DNA of 64,000 nucleotides from Apoda limacodes (GCA_946406115.1 OX291557.1:15098501-15162500); one strand, 5' to 3'. Shown: positions 32,601 through 42,514, counted from the first letter of the stretch. Program-made: numbers and translations. The notes: a model not told the origin generated them from the letters alone.

Positions 32601-35600
32601 ACATAAGGTTTCGGCGTCGCAGCGCACGGATCGGCTCACCCACCGAAGCGGACATAAGTCCTTCCGACGAGACGAGACTCATTAACAATTCTCAGCCCAC
32701 TTCTAGCTCATTATCAATAAATGGTTAGTAAAAACCAAGTAAAATTTCAGAAGTTTTAAAATGAAGGTATATTATTACATATCACAAAGTTTTAGCAAAA
32801 AAAAAAAAATCTTTTAAAACAAAAGAAATAAAGGTTCAAGAGCTCTTTTTGACATATATAAATGTATATTTTTTTAGGTAATTACGGCACCATGACTTCT
32901 GTTTCTTCAAACAGCGACAATACAAATGGGAATGGACTTAGCAACTCAGACACAGAAGCTATTGCCATCAATGAAAAGTAAGTTGTTGTAATGTTGTCAA
33001 ATTTGGTACTTATAGGTAAATCTATTTTTAAACTACATGCTCTAAAAATTGTTGTAAGTACAAATAAATGTTAGGAACTCTTTCACTATAGAACTATCTA
33101 TGGTATACAAATAACAAACTGCGCCTGGTAGTCTCTTCCAAAGGAAAAGGGGCCACGTAAATTACACGACAATACGTCATCATTAATTTGTGGTCATCAT
33201 CCGACGATATGGCTGGTTAGTGACAACTTTAATTTACTGAATCCACGAAATGTGGTATCTTAACCCACCAGAAATCACTAAATTTGGCGATACTTCAAAC
33301 CACTAACATATGCCAGACAGACACTTCAAAATATTATTTGGAAATAAAACAACAATTATTGTAATTTACATTATGAAATTATAGTTTTTTTTTGTTAACA
33401 AAAAACGAACCTTTAAAGGCAATAATTAAGATAATCGGCTTCTTCTACAATTTATTTTATTTCTACATTTTCAAATACATAATAATTTTCACACACCGAA
33501 TAAGAAATTAAACAATTTTAGTTCAATATTCAAAAGAACGTTGGGAAGAACTCTTATTTATTTTACTTTGTCTAATTAAGGTACATAGAATAATATAAGT
33601 AAGTCATTTTTGCGAAAAATAATGGTAGATGTATAGATAAGGTACTAGACTTTGCCAGCATCGGAGCCCTAAATTCGGTTATCGGCGTGGGACTCCTTTA
33701 TTTAATCACAGTATTAATACTGTGATTTACTCCTTAATTACACTAATGAACCAAGCTTTAGCTATAGCTATAGTTCGTTTAAGCTCGGGTATAGTTATTC
33801 CCGCAGAAACTTAGCCTAGCCTAGGTAGCCTATGTGCTATTCTAGGACCTAATCTATAGGTGTGCCAAGTTTCATCCCGATCCGTCCAGTGGCTGAATCG
33901 TTATTGAGTAACAAACATTCATCCATACAGACACAGATTATATAATATTATCCTTTATTATCGTTACAGCTCGTAATTTTTTCAACGTTATCGTCAAGTT
34001 ACATACGCTATGTATGTACGAGTATTTAAATTTAATCAATTTTATTATTAATGTATGTAATGGGTTTAAGATCCGTTGTTGATACAATACAAATGTAAGT
34101 ATATACATATTATTTGATTTGGCTTTGAAATCGATTATCCGGATTTTCGATTATACGGAATAAATACCCCTGGTTTTATTTGATCCGGATAATAGGGATT
34201 CCACTGTACTTCGAAAGGTTCATAGACCAAAGCATATAATCACTACATCATCAATAGTCATCATACGGACTATGTATTGAGTGTTGCTTACTGTTGTTTT
34301 TCATTTCAAATATTTTTATATACCTACCGCTAGGGTGGCAAAGAAGCATACGATACCCCTGATGTTAAGCGGTTACCGTAGTCTACATGGGCGCCGGCAG
34401 AAATAATTTCCAGGTGGTGCAGATTTTAGTTTGCTTACAATCTTCGCCGTACTATGATTGTTAATAAAAAATTGAAATTTTAGTCGGAAACATCTGAAGT
34501 CCGGTTTATTTTATGTTCGAGACATTTACAGATTTCTGACTTTTATTAGACTATAATATTTCTGAATATTTTAAATTTATAAATTTATTTAATAGGTACC
34601 CAGTCCTCACGGCTCACACCTATTTGTTCGCGACGATCGAAATTTAAAAATTCTAAATTGGTGGGCCAGTAGTATCGGGATCGATATTATTCGATTTCCA
34701 TTACTTCTCTGAACGCACCCTTTAAAGTACCGCTACTCCACACGAGATAGCACCAGCATAAATGGGATGAACTTAACAAAGAAAGCGCAATACAGTTTCT
34801 AAGCAGTGCGAAAGAGACCGACTCTTGTCAGTGCACAGTGCATTCGTTTGAAAAATTAATAGTTCCCGCCATATTCGTTTCCATAGATTAGTGTTTTTAG
34901 TGTTGTTATTGTGTTGCCGTATTTTAATTTCGAAAATATATAGATAGTTAGTTCATACAGTCCAATAGAATGATTGCTTGACTTGATTACATGTGCAAGA
35001 GCGAGCTAATTAGTCAGTGTCAGTGCGCGCTGTAATTAATTAATCAGTGCAAGCAAGCAGTGGCAAGTTAGCTGACGTGGTTTTCTTTTCTTTATTTACA
35101 AAGTAAAAATAATTATAATTTTGTTTTAAAATATGAGTGACATAAGGCGATTTTTCTGCAAGAGAAAAAAGATTGAAAATGAACAGTTTAATGCTAAAGA
35201 TTGTCCAAGTACTTCGGCACAAAAAAGTACTAGTAAAACTGAATTAACAACACAACATTCTTTAGTTAATATTTATGATGTGGGTTTATATCTGGATTCT
35301 AACGTACCTATCAGTGATGAAATACGGTTTAAAGTGCTCGAAACAGCGTGGAAACCTTCTCAAGATTATGATTTCAAGCAGGACATCGATCATAAAAACG
35401 AAACATAACAACGTGCATTTCGCCACGAGTGGCTCACAGCATACCCTTGGTTAGCCTATTCTGCTCAGGCTAAAGGACCACTTTGCCGTACATGTGTATT
35501 ATTTCCCGCACAAATTCATTGAGGCAGTAATCAGGGGCCATTTATCGTTCGGCCATGCAAAAAATTACAAAAATTTCATGAGTGTGCGAAATCTCATGCA

Positions 35601-38503
35601 ACATTGGCTATTAGCAAATCTCATGCAAATAGCCAGTGGCATCGTGAATCGGTAATACGTTCTAAAAAAATTCTGGAAATCATGAAAAGAAAAAAAATGA
35701 CGTTTATGAACAGATTGATACTGAATATCACAGGGAAATTTCAGAAAACAGAAAAAAACTTTAACCCATTATATCTTCGGTCTTATTTTGTGCTACGCAT
35801 GATTTATCGAGGAAAAACAGAAGATGGGTCAGTTTTCAAAGACTTCCTACATTTCCGAGTTGAGGCAGGAGATACGGTTTTAAAAGACCACTTTGCGACT
35901 GGTTCGAAAAATGCCCTCTATGTACCCCATCAAGTACAAAACGAAATTATTGAAAGCTGTGCTGATGTTCTTCGTGAAACCATTACTGATGAAGCAAAAG
36001 AAGTGGCATACTTTTCAATCTTAGCTGACGAGACAGCGGATATAAGCGGGACTGAACAGCTTTTAATGGGCATAAGATACTTCAAGTTTAACCAAACGAA
36101 ACACAGTTACGTAATACTTGAAGAATTTTTGGGGTACAGACCACTTCAAAGATTAGATGCTGCATCGAAAGGCCTCAGTAAAGGAGAATTTCTTAAAGCT
36201 GCAAAAGACATTGAAAATTTGTATGGCAATCTTTTACCTAATTTTATTTCAGAAATCACGACTTGGTTTGAAATGTGGAATTATCCACAGCCTGCGACAA
36301 ATGATATCAGTAGAGTTGATTGATATGAAAAACATCTTATAGACTACATCGACAAGGCAAAAGATTTCTTTCCTTCGGTAGCAGACGCGATCAAGATTGG
36401 CCTTAGTCTACCCGTCACAACGTGCACACTAGAAAGATCTTTTAGCACACTGAGAAGAGTTAAAACTTTGAATAGTTCCACAACAGGTGACGAGCGACTG
36501 TCTGGATTATGCTTGTTAAGTGTCCACCGAGGCAACATAATCAAGGACAATAAAGATAACTTTAAAGAAAACGTCATTAATAAGTTCGGTCAAAAACCCC
36601 GCCGGCTGCAGTTGCTTTTTAAATGAGAATTGTGTAATTACTGCCTACTAATTATTGTGAATAAAAAAAATATTTCCAACAGACGGCTTTTTATTTCAAT
36701 AATTCCTGTTGATCCCGAGATTCCCAATGGGTGCAAGTGCACCACCTGGCACCCCCCTGCCGGCGCCCATGGTAGTCTATGGCCGCTTAGCCCATGCAGT
36801 TACCAGTATTATCAAAACATATAAAATGCTTTGACCTGAATAACTGACGGATCAACGCACAGCCTAAACCGCTGATCGTAGAAACCTGAAACTTGGAGGG
36901 TGTGTTCTTTGTATGACGTATCCGACATGGAAGGATTTTCCGAAAGGGTGGCGTGCGAGTCGAACTCGCGCAATAATGGTAAACTGATTGTAATGAAATG
37001 TTGGTAAGTTGTTACACACACGACGAGGAATGTTTCTGAGAAATAAAAAAAAGGGTCAAGTGCGAATGAGACAGGGTCAAGTGTGAGTCCGACTCGCGCA
37101 GTAAGGGTAAACTGATTGTAATGAAATTGTGGTAAGTTGTTATGCACGCGTACCTTTTAACAAAAGTGGGTGCGGCAGTTGTTTTAAAGAAAAGAAACAA
37201 CGTTTGTAAGCCTATGTTTAGTGATACTCACTGTCGTTTCTCCTTTTTGAACCACAAAATAATGTAGCAAGATAAATTCAGTCCGAATTTGTTTTTACGT
37301 TGGATGTACAGAGAATCGTCCCAGAAGCAGCGTTGTTCGTGCTGCGGGCCGTGCAGCTACCTGGTAGAGCTGGAGGTAGCGGCGGGCCAGCTGGGTTTGT
37401 TGCCTGCCGAGCAGAGTCGAGGCCGTGGCTCACAGCTACTGCGGCACACCGGACTCATCATAATCAATAGCCTTACTATGTTCCTCGTAAGTCTCTACTG
37501 ATGATACAGCTACCGACGCTGCATTTACGACTATGATAGCTATGTGGCGAAATAAAAGTAGCTGCTAGTTTACTGAAATCTAGTTATTCATTATTCACGT
37601 CAATGTATGAATGTATGTGAAACGTTACGGTTTAAATTCTCCGGAAGCTGGATTGGATTAGATGTGTTAATGTAGCAGACACCCTCTTTTTACTTTAGTT
37701 GTGCGTGACAGCTGGTGAGCCCATCGCCCGCGGCAACACTGTTTCTAATTAATTAATAGTTTTGGGACTAAGGTAATTGTAAATAAGTATTTCTAATATA
37801 TTGTGAATCGCCGGCTTTAGAGAAAAGGTAAAATGAAAAACCAGGGACAGAATAATATATGTTCCTCCTTTGCCAGTTTATGACGAATAGGGAAATAGTT
37901 GCAATACTACATGTATTGTTTCTCTGCCTTTTTATTCCTTAACTATTTCTTGCATCTCTTTTCTTTTACTGTATCAGCATTTAAATCCAAATTGATAGTA
38001 GTTAAGCAAACTTTTTTTTTTAGGGTATCACATACACGACATGGATAATGACTACAAAGGACCAGAGTGGGGTTTTTGTTGAAATTGAGTTTTTGGACGT
38101 TGCTGCTATTTACGGACAGGGACTCGTTATGTTTATCTTATTTGGACTCGACCCTCAAGAAATCTTCCTACCAGCTATCAGATTTCTCAAGAAGAAATGG
38201 TACTTTGTATTATAGTTTTGGTATAGTACCTGAAAGACCGAGCTTTGCTCATTTTTTATAAGTACGACATCTATTGTCAAGTAGCTTTAAGGTTGCATAA
38301 CAACGCCATCTTTTGTCAAGTAGCTTTATGGATGCTTAACAACGCCATCTATTGTCAAGCTGCTTTAGTGTTGCTGTGTCGGTAAAAATAATAGTATTAC
38401 TACTCGCCAATAGATGTCAGAAAGAGTGATATTTTTCAGTTTATTATTGCCTAAAAACACATAAAAAATTTCATGAAAACCGTTTCCGAGCTTCTTATAT
38501 ATA

Positions 38504-38534
<31 letters not shown>

Positions 38535-41370
38535 AATATATATATAGGTATATATATATAAGAATTGCTCTCTTAAAGATATTATATTAGATGTATGTGT
38601 AAAGATAAATTGAATATAAATAAAAACTAGGTATTTTGAGAGGGTAGCTAATATTGACTCCTAAAAAATTCTATTTACTTATTGATAAAAGTCTAATAAA
38701 CTAAGTATAAAGTTTAAGGTAAGGAAATCGGAATTGCTGAAAATTGTGTTTTCTTTACGTTAGGTCTCGCCTAGGAAATTATTTGCGACTTTGTCAGGAT
38801 TTTGCACATTTTATAAAAGTTGGTACTGAGCGGATGGGTTATTTTTTTTTGTATATTAATGACAATAAAATATATATATATACAGGTATGGAACCGACAC
38901 TTTAGTGTTAACAGCTGTAGAGGATTTGGGATTTGAAACGAAACATGTGTGTGACCAGTTTATAACTTATCATCTGGAACGCTGCAAAGAAGCTATTGCT
39001 GAAGATAAAAGGTAAAATCGAACTAAAATAACAAAAACAATTTCTTTTATGTATATACAGACTATTTTAATAGACTGTAATATTCTTTAAAAATTTCAAA
39101 TTTATACTTCTATTGTCAATTATTATTATAATGATCATTGTATAGGTACATGTGGATAGACGTTATGGTAACCTTCCTTCCTCATGGATCATTGATTCTG
39201 GTTGTTCTGCGAACTATATGATCTACCCATTGCCACTGCTTATTAATCCTTGAGCTATGTCGGTAAAAGGAGCTTTAAAAATTAGCACACAGGACTATTA
39301 TAAAAATGTATTTATGCCGTAACTTGGTAGGTGTATCCTGGAACCCTGTTGGACAAAGGTCGGCATTAGAGACCAGCTTGGTACTCCAATCACGACCAAT
39401 GTCACATCCTGCTTTTTTGCCATTATCATCTCGGATCTGGTGTCCGTTTCTCAAGCAAAGTAGTGCGTGAAAATTGGTAGCAAGGAAGAAAAGGAATTTA
39501 AAAATACAAACTTTATCGAAATTAAATACTTAAAATTCGCGGATTCGACCCTTAAGGCTCGAATACGTGACATCGGTTATTCGACTTCTTCTACTTATTT
39601 TCTCGTTACTGCATCTGTTACTGCTAGAAACTTTGAGCATATTGGCCCGCTCAGTGACTCTGAGCTTATGCCATTGCCATGGTCATGAGGCCATTTGTTT
39701 TGGACCAGTTCTTAGAACCATAAGTCGTCACTGGCAACACACACTTTAGTCTTTAAGTACTGAGATATTTTATGTGATCATGATGATATATGGTGTAATA
39801 TTCCTAACGCTACCCATCCGAGTTGGATTCATCAATTGAAGTTGGACATATATAACTAAAAAAAAATCCTAGGTGTAAAAAATGATCAACATCTTCAATG
39901 CAATAGCTTCTAGATGAGAACAGGTAATGGTGCAACAATGTTACATGGATATTTTATTTTAGGACGTGCCTGTTAGGATGCTTTGCTAAGTCTACTGAGC
40001 ATTTCGCCAAGATTTACCAGTGTATCTGCTATGCCAATATATATCTGCTTGATATATTCGCCATTAATGCTGATTCTATAACTAAACTTAAAAGTATCTA
40101 CCAAATCTGCCCTTGTAAGTATTTGGACTGGCAGTGCAGTCTTCTGTAAGTATGTAAACACTTCGATGTGCCAATAGTCGATACAGCTTCGCCAGAGAAG
40201 GCCATTAAAATATAGTGCTGCTGACTGCTTTCAGAAGCTCTGACTTAATACCACCGTTATCTAGGGTCTTGTTGTTTTTTAAGAGGCGTACTAATATCGT
40301 AGAGTCTGATGACCGGAATATCCTCGGTGTAGGCAGGGTCGGGTTAGCTTAGCTTTAGAGCTTAACAAGATTCTGCTAAGATATGTGTAGCTGTCCATTT
40401 AGCGAATCTTTCAGCTTGCTGCCATACTGTAATAGACAATATATGAGAACCAGATATTGTTTATTACGGAATTCGGTATAGATCTCTACCAGATGTTCTT
40501 TGGACGCCGTGCACTGCAGTTACTGAAAACGTTACCGTTTTATGGTTGTGTTCCCAAAGGGTGGCAACAAAGCTAAGCCTATTACTAAGCCTGCACTGTC
40601 TGTCTGTCTATCTGTCTTTTAGTCTGACTTATATTGTGCTCTATCCTTTAGCATTAAATTTACATTGAATATTTGTTGTTGTGGTGGATTTTCTAATAAA
40701 TGTTATAAAATACAAAATTGTTGAAATTTATAGAGGTTTGCTGTTTTTACTCTATCGTAAAAACTGTAATACATACAAGCTATAGTGAAAGCTCCATAGA
40801 ATATAATAATAGAATAGCGAATAATAAATACCGGTCAAGTACCACCTTGGTACTTAGCCTGTTTTTTTTATTGTGTCAATAGTTTGAAGGTATTTGCCAT
40901 GACATAATAATAAAAGGACAAAGTAAAGATTCCATTTAGCAACTTACTCATAATCATTTGTATTTCAATGACATTAGGTATCTTTAAATAAATTGACAAT
41001 ATTCATAAACAAGTCTGGAACCTTCTTTTCTTAGCTAAGCGCCGTAAAGAGGATCTTATATAAGTAATAAAAGAAATATAATTTAAATTAATATCAATTC
41101 ACAAAATGTTGGTGATAAAAAATTGTCTTTGTTTTTCTAACTAGATATGGCATGCGTTTATACTGCGTGTTTCGTGGTTCGTGTTTGGTGCGATGGCTGG
41201 TGAGCTGCGGCTTGGCGAAGGATGACTTCGAGGCGATACAATACGGGCGACACTTACTGGAAGGACGAATCATCGCACACATCAATAACGCACACCACTT
41301 CACTAACTCCGCAGTTCTGTATACTTTTAACATACCAAGTACAAGACATAACACTCCTCCCATCTCATAG
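20565..41370 (+). CDS. GPR155: GPR155 / LYCHOS (Drosophila anchor) lysosomal cholesterol-sensing protein; internal exon(s) not found
   Basis: Exons found: 20565-20653, 26089-26378, 27256-27421, 27957-28184, 29768-29920, 30550-30721, 32577-32723, 32878-32977, 37312-37486, 38024-38199, 38886-39011 and 41145-41370 (TAG). Family knowledge: GPR155 joins a PIN-like transporter domain to a GPCR-like bundle and a C-terminal DEP domain; in mammals it senses cholesterol at lysosomes and acts on GATOR1/mTORC1. Seen: N-terminal LYPALFQAFAIIFCGYVAGR; GIFAIFCTVGNDFALGYPI, the hallmark of the transporter half; TYAFLYGTIPTTTAV; a DLSIVSL helix; and a DEP domain in the last two exons. All junctions keep frame except exon 2 to exon 3. 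Exon 2 ends in phase 1 while exon 3 needs phase 2, and about 130 residues present in relatives are absent. Found exons code for about 680 aa. Confidence 0.93.
21437..21978. repeat. Left arm of a ~0.54-kb inverted repeat
   Basis: Reverse complement of 22940-23464, with a 7-8 base extra piece near 21525 and a longer T-run. The outer 380 bp is not LINE sequence. The inner part (from a T-run at about 21811) is a reversed LINE 3' end, so the LINE tail faces outward. Confidence 0.95.
22027..23089 (+). mobile_element. Non-LTR (Jockey/CR1-like) retrotransposon, 3' half with reverse transcriptase fragment
   Basis: Open frame 22027-23040 (337 codons) carries the reverse transcriptase palm: QGSVLSPTLFLLHINDM and the catalytic box as YADD (residues 41-44). 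It continues into the usual C-terminal region (LYKSQVRPHMEYC, LWNELPAK) and ends at TGA before a 3' tail with a poly-A run. The N-terminal RT fingers and the endonuclease are missing, and the frame is broken just before QGSV, so it is inactive. The ATG at 22027 is only where the frame opens. This is the longest copy of the family whose tails recur across the window. Confidence 0.9.
22940..23464. repeat. Right arm of the ~0.54-kb inverted repeat
   Basis: Pairs with 21437-21978. It starts inside the LINE coding region (cagtatggagttcttcaaga), crosses the LINE poly-A run at about 23090-23100 and extends some 360 bp into flanking non-LINE sequence, ending at 'gtgagggacc'. Confidence 0.95.
23627..23900. 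repeat. 'ctagcttttgcccgcggttt' dispersed element
   Basis: Starts with the diagnostic end and contains an internal repeat of 'attatagaaa(t/a)aa(g/a)ccgactcac' (near 23698 and 23848). Same broad family as 7232-7738. Confidence 0.6.
24341..24766. mobile_element. Foldback element with ~175-bp inverted arms
   Basis: Arms 24341-24513 and 24589-24766 are near-exact reverse complements, each running from 'aatagtttaaaaaaactaaa' to 'gcgtggggtgc', around a 75-bp loop. AT-rich and non-coding. The transcript of this intron could form a long hairpin. Confidence 0.9.
25334..25822 (+). repeat. GC-rich element with open frame, related inverted copy at 54311-54480
   Basis: Two stretches (25334-25594, 25601-25822) share one frame separated by a single TGA. 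The peptide is Gly/Arg/Pro-rich and has no domain I recognise. The first part resembles the reverse complement of 54311-54480 (a 'gcagccattactgctccacc' block and a 'cttgggttgtcgctcttggg' block). Far higher in GC than its surroundings; probably a transposon coding or 5' region. Confidence 0.55.
26089..26378 (+). CDS. GPR155: GPR155 exon 2
   Basis: YVAGRLNLISSVESKGISTF through FCTVGNDFALGYPI: membrane helices 2-4 of the transporter-like half. Acceptor is a long T-tract then TAG; donor ATAA|GTAGGT, phase 1. Confidence 0.93.
26671..26832. mobile_element. MITE with nested inverted repeats
   Basis: Outer arms tcgattccgtaaaa (26671-26684) and 26817-26832; inner arms 26717-26736 and 26778-26797 (gaaataagatatacattgcg). 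It lies in the GPR155 intron from which coding sequence appears to be missing. Confidence 0.75.
27256..27421 (+). CDS. GPR155: GPR155 exon after the missing segment
   Basis: IILPVVLRESVSVFNAGSNE through LSTYAFLYGTIPTT to NLYQLKIDL, matching the human stretch with SLSNYAFLYGVFP. It starts by completing a codon with one base, so the preceding exon must end in phase 2. Acceptor CTTTCAG, donor TTG|GTTAGT. Confidence 0.92.
27821..27893 (+). tRNA. tRNA-like gene, AGA at anticodon position, in GPR155 intron
   Basis: The 73 bases fold as a class I tRNA: acceptor ACCTCG/CGAGGT with an A-A mismatch at the seventh pair, D stem GCTC/GAGC, anticodon stem CTTAC/GTAAG, loop ATAGAAT, five-base variable loop and T arm around TTCGAGT. 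Pol III A box (TAGCTCAATTGG) and B box (GGTTCGAGTCC) are present, and TTTT follows at 27896. AGA would read serine, but serine tRNAs need a long variable arm, which is absent; T-stem pair 49-65 is G-G. It may therefore be a tRNA-derived element or pseudogene rather than a working tRNA. Confidence 0.6.
27957..28184 (+). CDS. GPR155: GPR155 exon (end of transporter half)
   Basis: 76 codons: VASTMVICTFLSAPMMFMSA, then FDLSIVSLVAILWVIAVFTV and the KKYKRMPH loop, as in the human KKYKQLPH. In phase on both sides; donor CAG|GTTTGT. Confidence 0.95.
28798..28870 (+). repeat. 'gagtctgactcacgcaccgagggttcc' family fragment
   Basis: Diverged copy of the same dispersed repeat as at 9530 and 44280, in the intron after 28184. 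Confidence 0.6.
29097..29309. mobile_element. MITE with 'tgttccaaatc' ends
   Basis: The left end tgttccaaatc and right end gatttggaaca are inverted copies about 213 bp apart; the interior is non-coding. It lies in the intron before the exon at 29768. Confidence 0.6.
29768..29920 (+). CDS. GPR155: GPR155 exon (GPCR-like helices)
   Basis: 51 codons: LLLAVSIICGGPMPNHTSAW to MYSCLLWTAMLSVGLVMLQ. The last helix matches the human YLWTGLLAISLFLL. The opposite strand also has an open frame here, which is a shadow. Confidence 0.9.
30550..30721 (+). CDS. GPR155: GPR155 exon (GPCR-like helices)
   Basis: SHGPCFVVILWPVLAFVAWG APAVMIAVLLV, then AIDAVRLCILVFCLTG. It aligns with the human IIIISGWGIPALLVGVLL. 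Acceptor ATTTTAG, donor CTG|GTACGT, phase 1. Confidence 0.92.
32431..32536. mobile_element. Hairpin element upstream of a GPR155 exon
   Basis: 'agcgccacataagttgaac' (32431-32449) pairs imperfectly with 'gttcaacttacgtggcact', and 'cctgcgcag' occurs directly repeated inside. It ends about 40 bp before the exon at 32577, so it overlaps the likely branch-point region. Confidence 0.65.
32577..32723 (+). CDS. GPR155: GPR155 exon (helix end and cytosolic loop)
   Basis: VTVGSLIVYIRFRRRSARIG and a polar, Ser/Asp-rich segment (SPSDETRLINNSQPTSSS). Acceptor CCTTACAG, donor ATG|GTTAGT, phase 1. A hairpin element ends about 40 bp upstream. Confidence 0.88.
32878..32977 (+). CDS. GPR155: GPR155 exon (disordered loop)
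   Basis: A short, Asn/Ser-rich exon (NYGTMTSVSSNSDNTNGNGL and on to INE). Little conservation is expected here, so support comes from splice sites (TTTTTAG, AAA|GTAAGT) and correct phase. Confidence 0.82.
33640..33960. repeat. Decayed 'cataggctacct...catccatacagac' dispersed element
   Basis: Contains 'gtgccaagtttcatcccgat', 'ccgtccagtggctgaatcgt' and 'acagacacagattatataat', the internal and 3' landmarks of the common lepidopteran element seen elsewhere in the window. Confidence 0.5.
34125..34208 (-). mobile_element. pogo/Tigger-like terminal fragment
   Basis: Read on the minus strand it begins 'tacagtggaatccctattat' and 'ccggat' and ends with further 'atccggataatcg' motifs, a pattern typical of pogo/Tigger ends. 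No transposase remains. Confidence 0.5.
34386..36771 (+). mobile_element. hAT-superfamily DNA transposon, 2,386 bp, with 8-bp target duplication
   Basis: Both ends carry catgggcgccggcag and a subterminal ccaggtggtgca in inverted orientation. The element is bounded by gtagtcta at 34378-34385 and 36772-36779. Inside is one damaged transposase frame. The intact target duplication and near-perfect ends suggest a fairly recent insertion into GPR155, in sense with the host gene. Confidence 0.92.
35133..36626 (+). pseudogene. hAT transposase (DUF4371 / ZMYM1-like), broken
   Basis: A 498-codon frame interrupted by in-frame stops at 35406 (TAA), 35520 (TGA) and 36321 (TGA), with no frameshift. Seen in order: a basic N-terminus (MSDIRRFFCKRKK); a TTF-type zinc finger region (LCRTCVLF and later QWH); the start of DUF4371 with ADETADISGTEQL, holding the first catalytic Asp; and the C-terminal hAT dimerisation block (TLERSFSTLRRVKTL). 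The central part between the EEFLGYRPL segment and ISEITTWFEMW, where the family has its second catalytic Asp and much of the RNase H fold, is missing. The copy therefore cannot make an active enzyme. Confidence 0.88.
36945..37150. repeat. Two tandem copies of a 'cgagtcSRACTCGCGCA' repeat, ~127 bp apart
   Basis: 'gtaaactgattgtaatgaaa' occurs at 36979 and 37106, each after an 'actcgcgca(a/g)ta' block and followed by 'ggtaagttgtta'. A partial tandem duplication of one dispersed element, ending about 160 bp before a GPR155 exon. Confidence 0.75.
37312..37486 (+). CDS. GPR155: GPR155 exon (Cys-rich loop and helix)
   Basis: SSQKQRCSCCGPCSYLVELE, a Gly/Gln-rich stretch, then LLRHTGLIIINSLTMFL, matching the human RHVLLCLLLIIGLF helix. 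It follows a 4.3-kb intron swollen by a hAT element. GC-rich third positions. Confidence 0.9.
38024..38199 (+). CDS. GPR155: GPR155 exon (last helices)
   Basis: GITYTTWIMTTKDQSGVFVE, then IYGQGLVMFILFGLDPQEIF, like the human NFGQGFISFGIFGLDKHLI. Donor ATG|GTACTT, phase 2. Confidence 0.94.
38265..38380 (+). repeat. 39-bp minisatellite, three units
   Basis: Units begin at 38265, 38304 and 38343 with 'cgMcatctWttgtcaag' and end 'ttgcataacaa' or similar. They start 65 bp past a GPR155 donor. Confidence 0.85.
38505..38562. repeat. (TA)n microsatellite
   Basis: An interrupted TA/ATA run of about 58 bases in the same intron; likely length-variable. A shorter TA run precedes the acceptor at 38885. 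Confidence 0.9.
38886..39011 (+). CDS. GPR155: GPR155 exon (linker to DEP domain)
   Basis: YGTDTLVLTAVEDLGFETKH, then CDQFITYHLERCKEAIAEDK. The human protein has CQQFIHYHRDLC at this place. Acceptor TATACAG, donor AAG|GTAAAA, phase 2. Confidence 0.93.
41145..41370 (+). CDS. GPR155: GPR155 last exon, DEP domain and stop
   Basis: MRLYCVFRGSCLVRWLVSCG LAKDDFEAIQYGRHLLEG, then IIAHINNAHHFTNSAVLYTF: a typical DEP core (hydrophobic helix, GR-LL-G turn, I-HI). TAG stop at 41368-41370; a MITE begins 17 bp later. Confidence 0.94.
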
Positions 41371-41386
41371 TATAAGAAATAAGTCT

Positions 41387-41498
41387 TATAGTGCAGCAAT
41401 CTTTTCTGCGCCGGTGGGTAAAAAACGAAACTACAGTCGCCATATTAAAATGCGATAGACTTACAGACCACTGGCCCAGAACGATTTGCTGCACTATA
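41387..41498. mobile_element. Short MITE ('tatagtgcagcaa...' ends) in GPR155 3' UTR
   Basis: Ends tatagtgcagcaat and gatttgctgcactata are inverted. It begins 17 bp after the GPR155 stop codon, so it is probably part of the mRNA 3' UTR. Confidence 0.75.
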
Positions 41499-42417
41499 TG
41501 TAGTTCCTAACTAACATTTAATCTGTGATAACGACAACATGCAGACTTCCTCTATTATTTCGTGATGGTAATAAGTGAACCTGTCCGGCAGAACGCGCTA
41601 AAGGATACGCTATATATAAGTCGCAGCCTTTTGGTTAAATTAGTCAGTTAATTGGGCGCCTATGCAGATAGTTAAGTATGGAAACGAAATGATCATATCA
41701 CTTACCAGATTATTATATGAATATAATATGTATAGTATATTAATTTATAATTATATAGAGTAAAAGATAAAAAAAAGACTTTCAACATTCCTGTAAATTT
41801 AGAATACCAAAACAACCTTCTATAGATTTCCTGAAATATTTTCAGATTTGTTCATTATTATTGTTGTCTTAAAATCGTTTTCCTAAAAAGGTCCCTACAT
41901 CTTGGGCTCACCTGCACACCATTCCCAAGGCCAATTCTGGACTAAACACTTGTCTAGCCTTTTCCAGAACCACAGCCTTTTTCAGCGAACTAACCTCACT
42001 AATTTCTAAACTAAAAGTTTCAAATCATCAAACAAATTTCATCTCATAGGAATAGGTTTGCTTTAAATATTGGGAACTGATACGGGACGCTTAAGGTCAT
42101 ATCTCACGAGATTAGTAATGCGTCTCAAAAAGCTATTATCGTGCCATTTAATGCAATTTTTCATTAAATTTATGATTTGACGGGACCAAATAGCAATACG
42201 GGACAAAGTTCTCAAATAGGGTGACAGTCTCGTATATACGGGACGTATGGCAACCCTACATAGGAATCACATCGGGACACATTCTCCATAATATTACAAA
42301 ATAAGGTATAGGTAGATATTATACGAGCTACCTAATGTAGGTATATTAACTGTGGGGAGCCATTGTAGTTATGTAAGCCTTTGTTATAATAAAAATACTG
42401 AGTCTGCCTGGTAATTC

Positions 42418-42514
42418 ACAGTGCAGGAAACTATTCTGAGCCGGTCGGTGGTTAAAAATCGAAATTACTGCCGCCAGCGACTGTTACAAGCTCAGAAAAG
42501 TTTGCTGCACTATA
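42418..42514. mobile_element. Second copy of the same MITE
   Basis: 'cagtgcaggaaactattctg' to 'aaaagtttgctgcactatag', the same ends and interior signature (ccggt...cgaaa...ta...cgcca) as 41387-41498, about 1 kb downstream. Confidence 0.7.

Larger units (their letters stand above)
31645..33310. repeat. Scattered 'agtggttt / ctggtggattt' repeat pieces
   Basis: Related AT-rich pieces at 31700-31810 and 32325-32400 (plus sense) and 33225-33310 (reverse) flank the two short GPR155 exons at 32577 and 32878. They look like fragments of one dispersed family. Confidence 0.4.
34332..36812 (-). repeat. LINE 3'-tail fragment split by the hAT insertion
   Basis: Left half 34332-34385 ('gggtggcaaagaagcatacg' to 'gtagtcta'). 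Right half resumes at 36772 with the duplicated gtagtcta and 'tggccgctta'. Joining the halves gives the tail order seen in intact copies, which fixes the insertion site. Confidence 0.75.
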
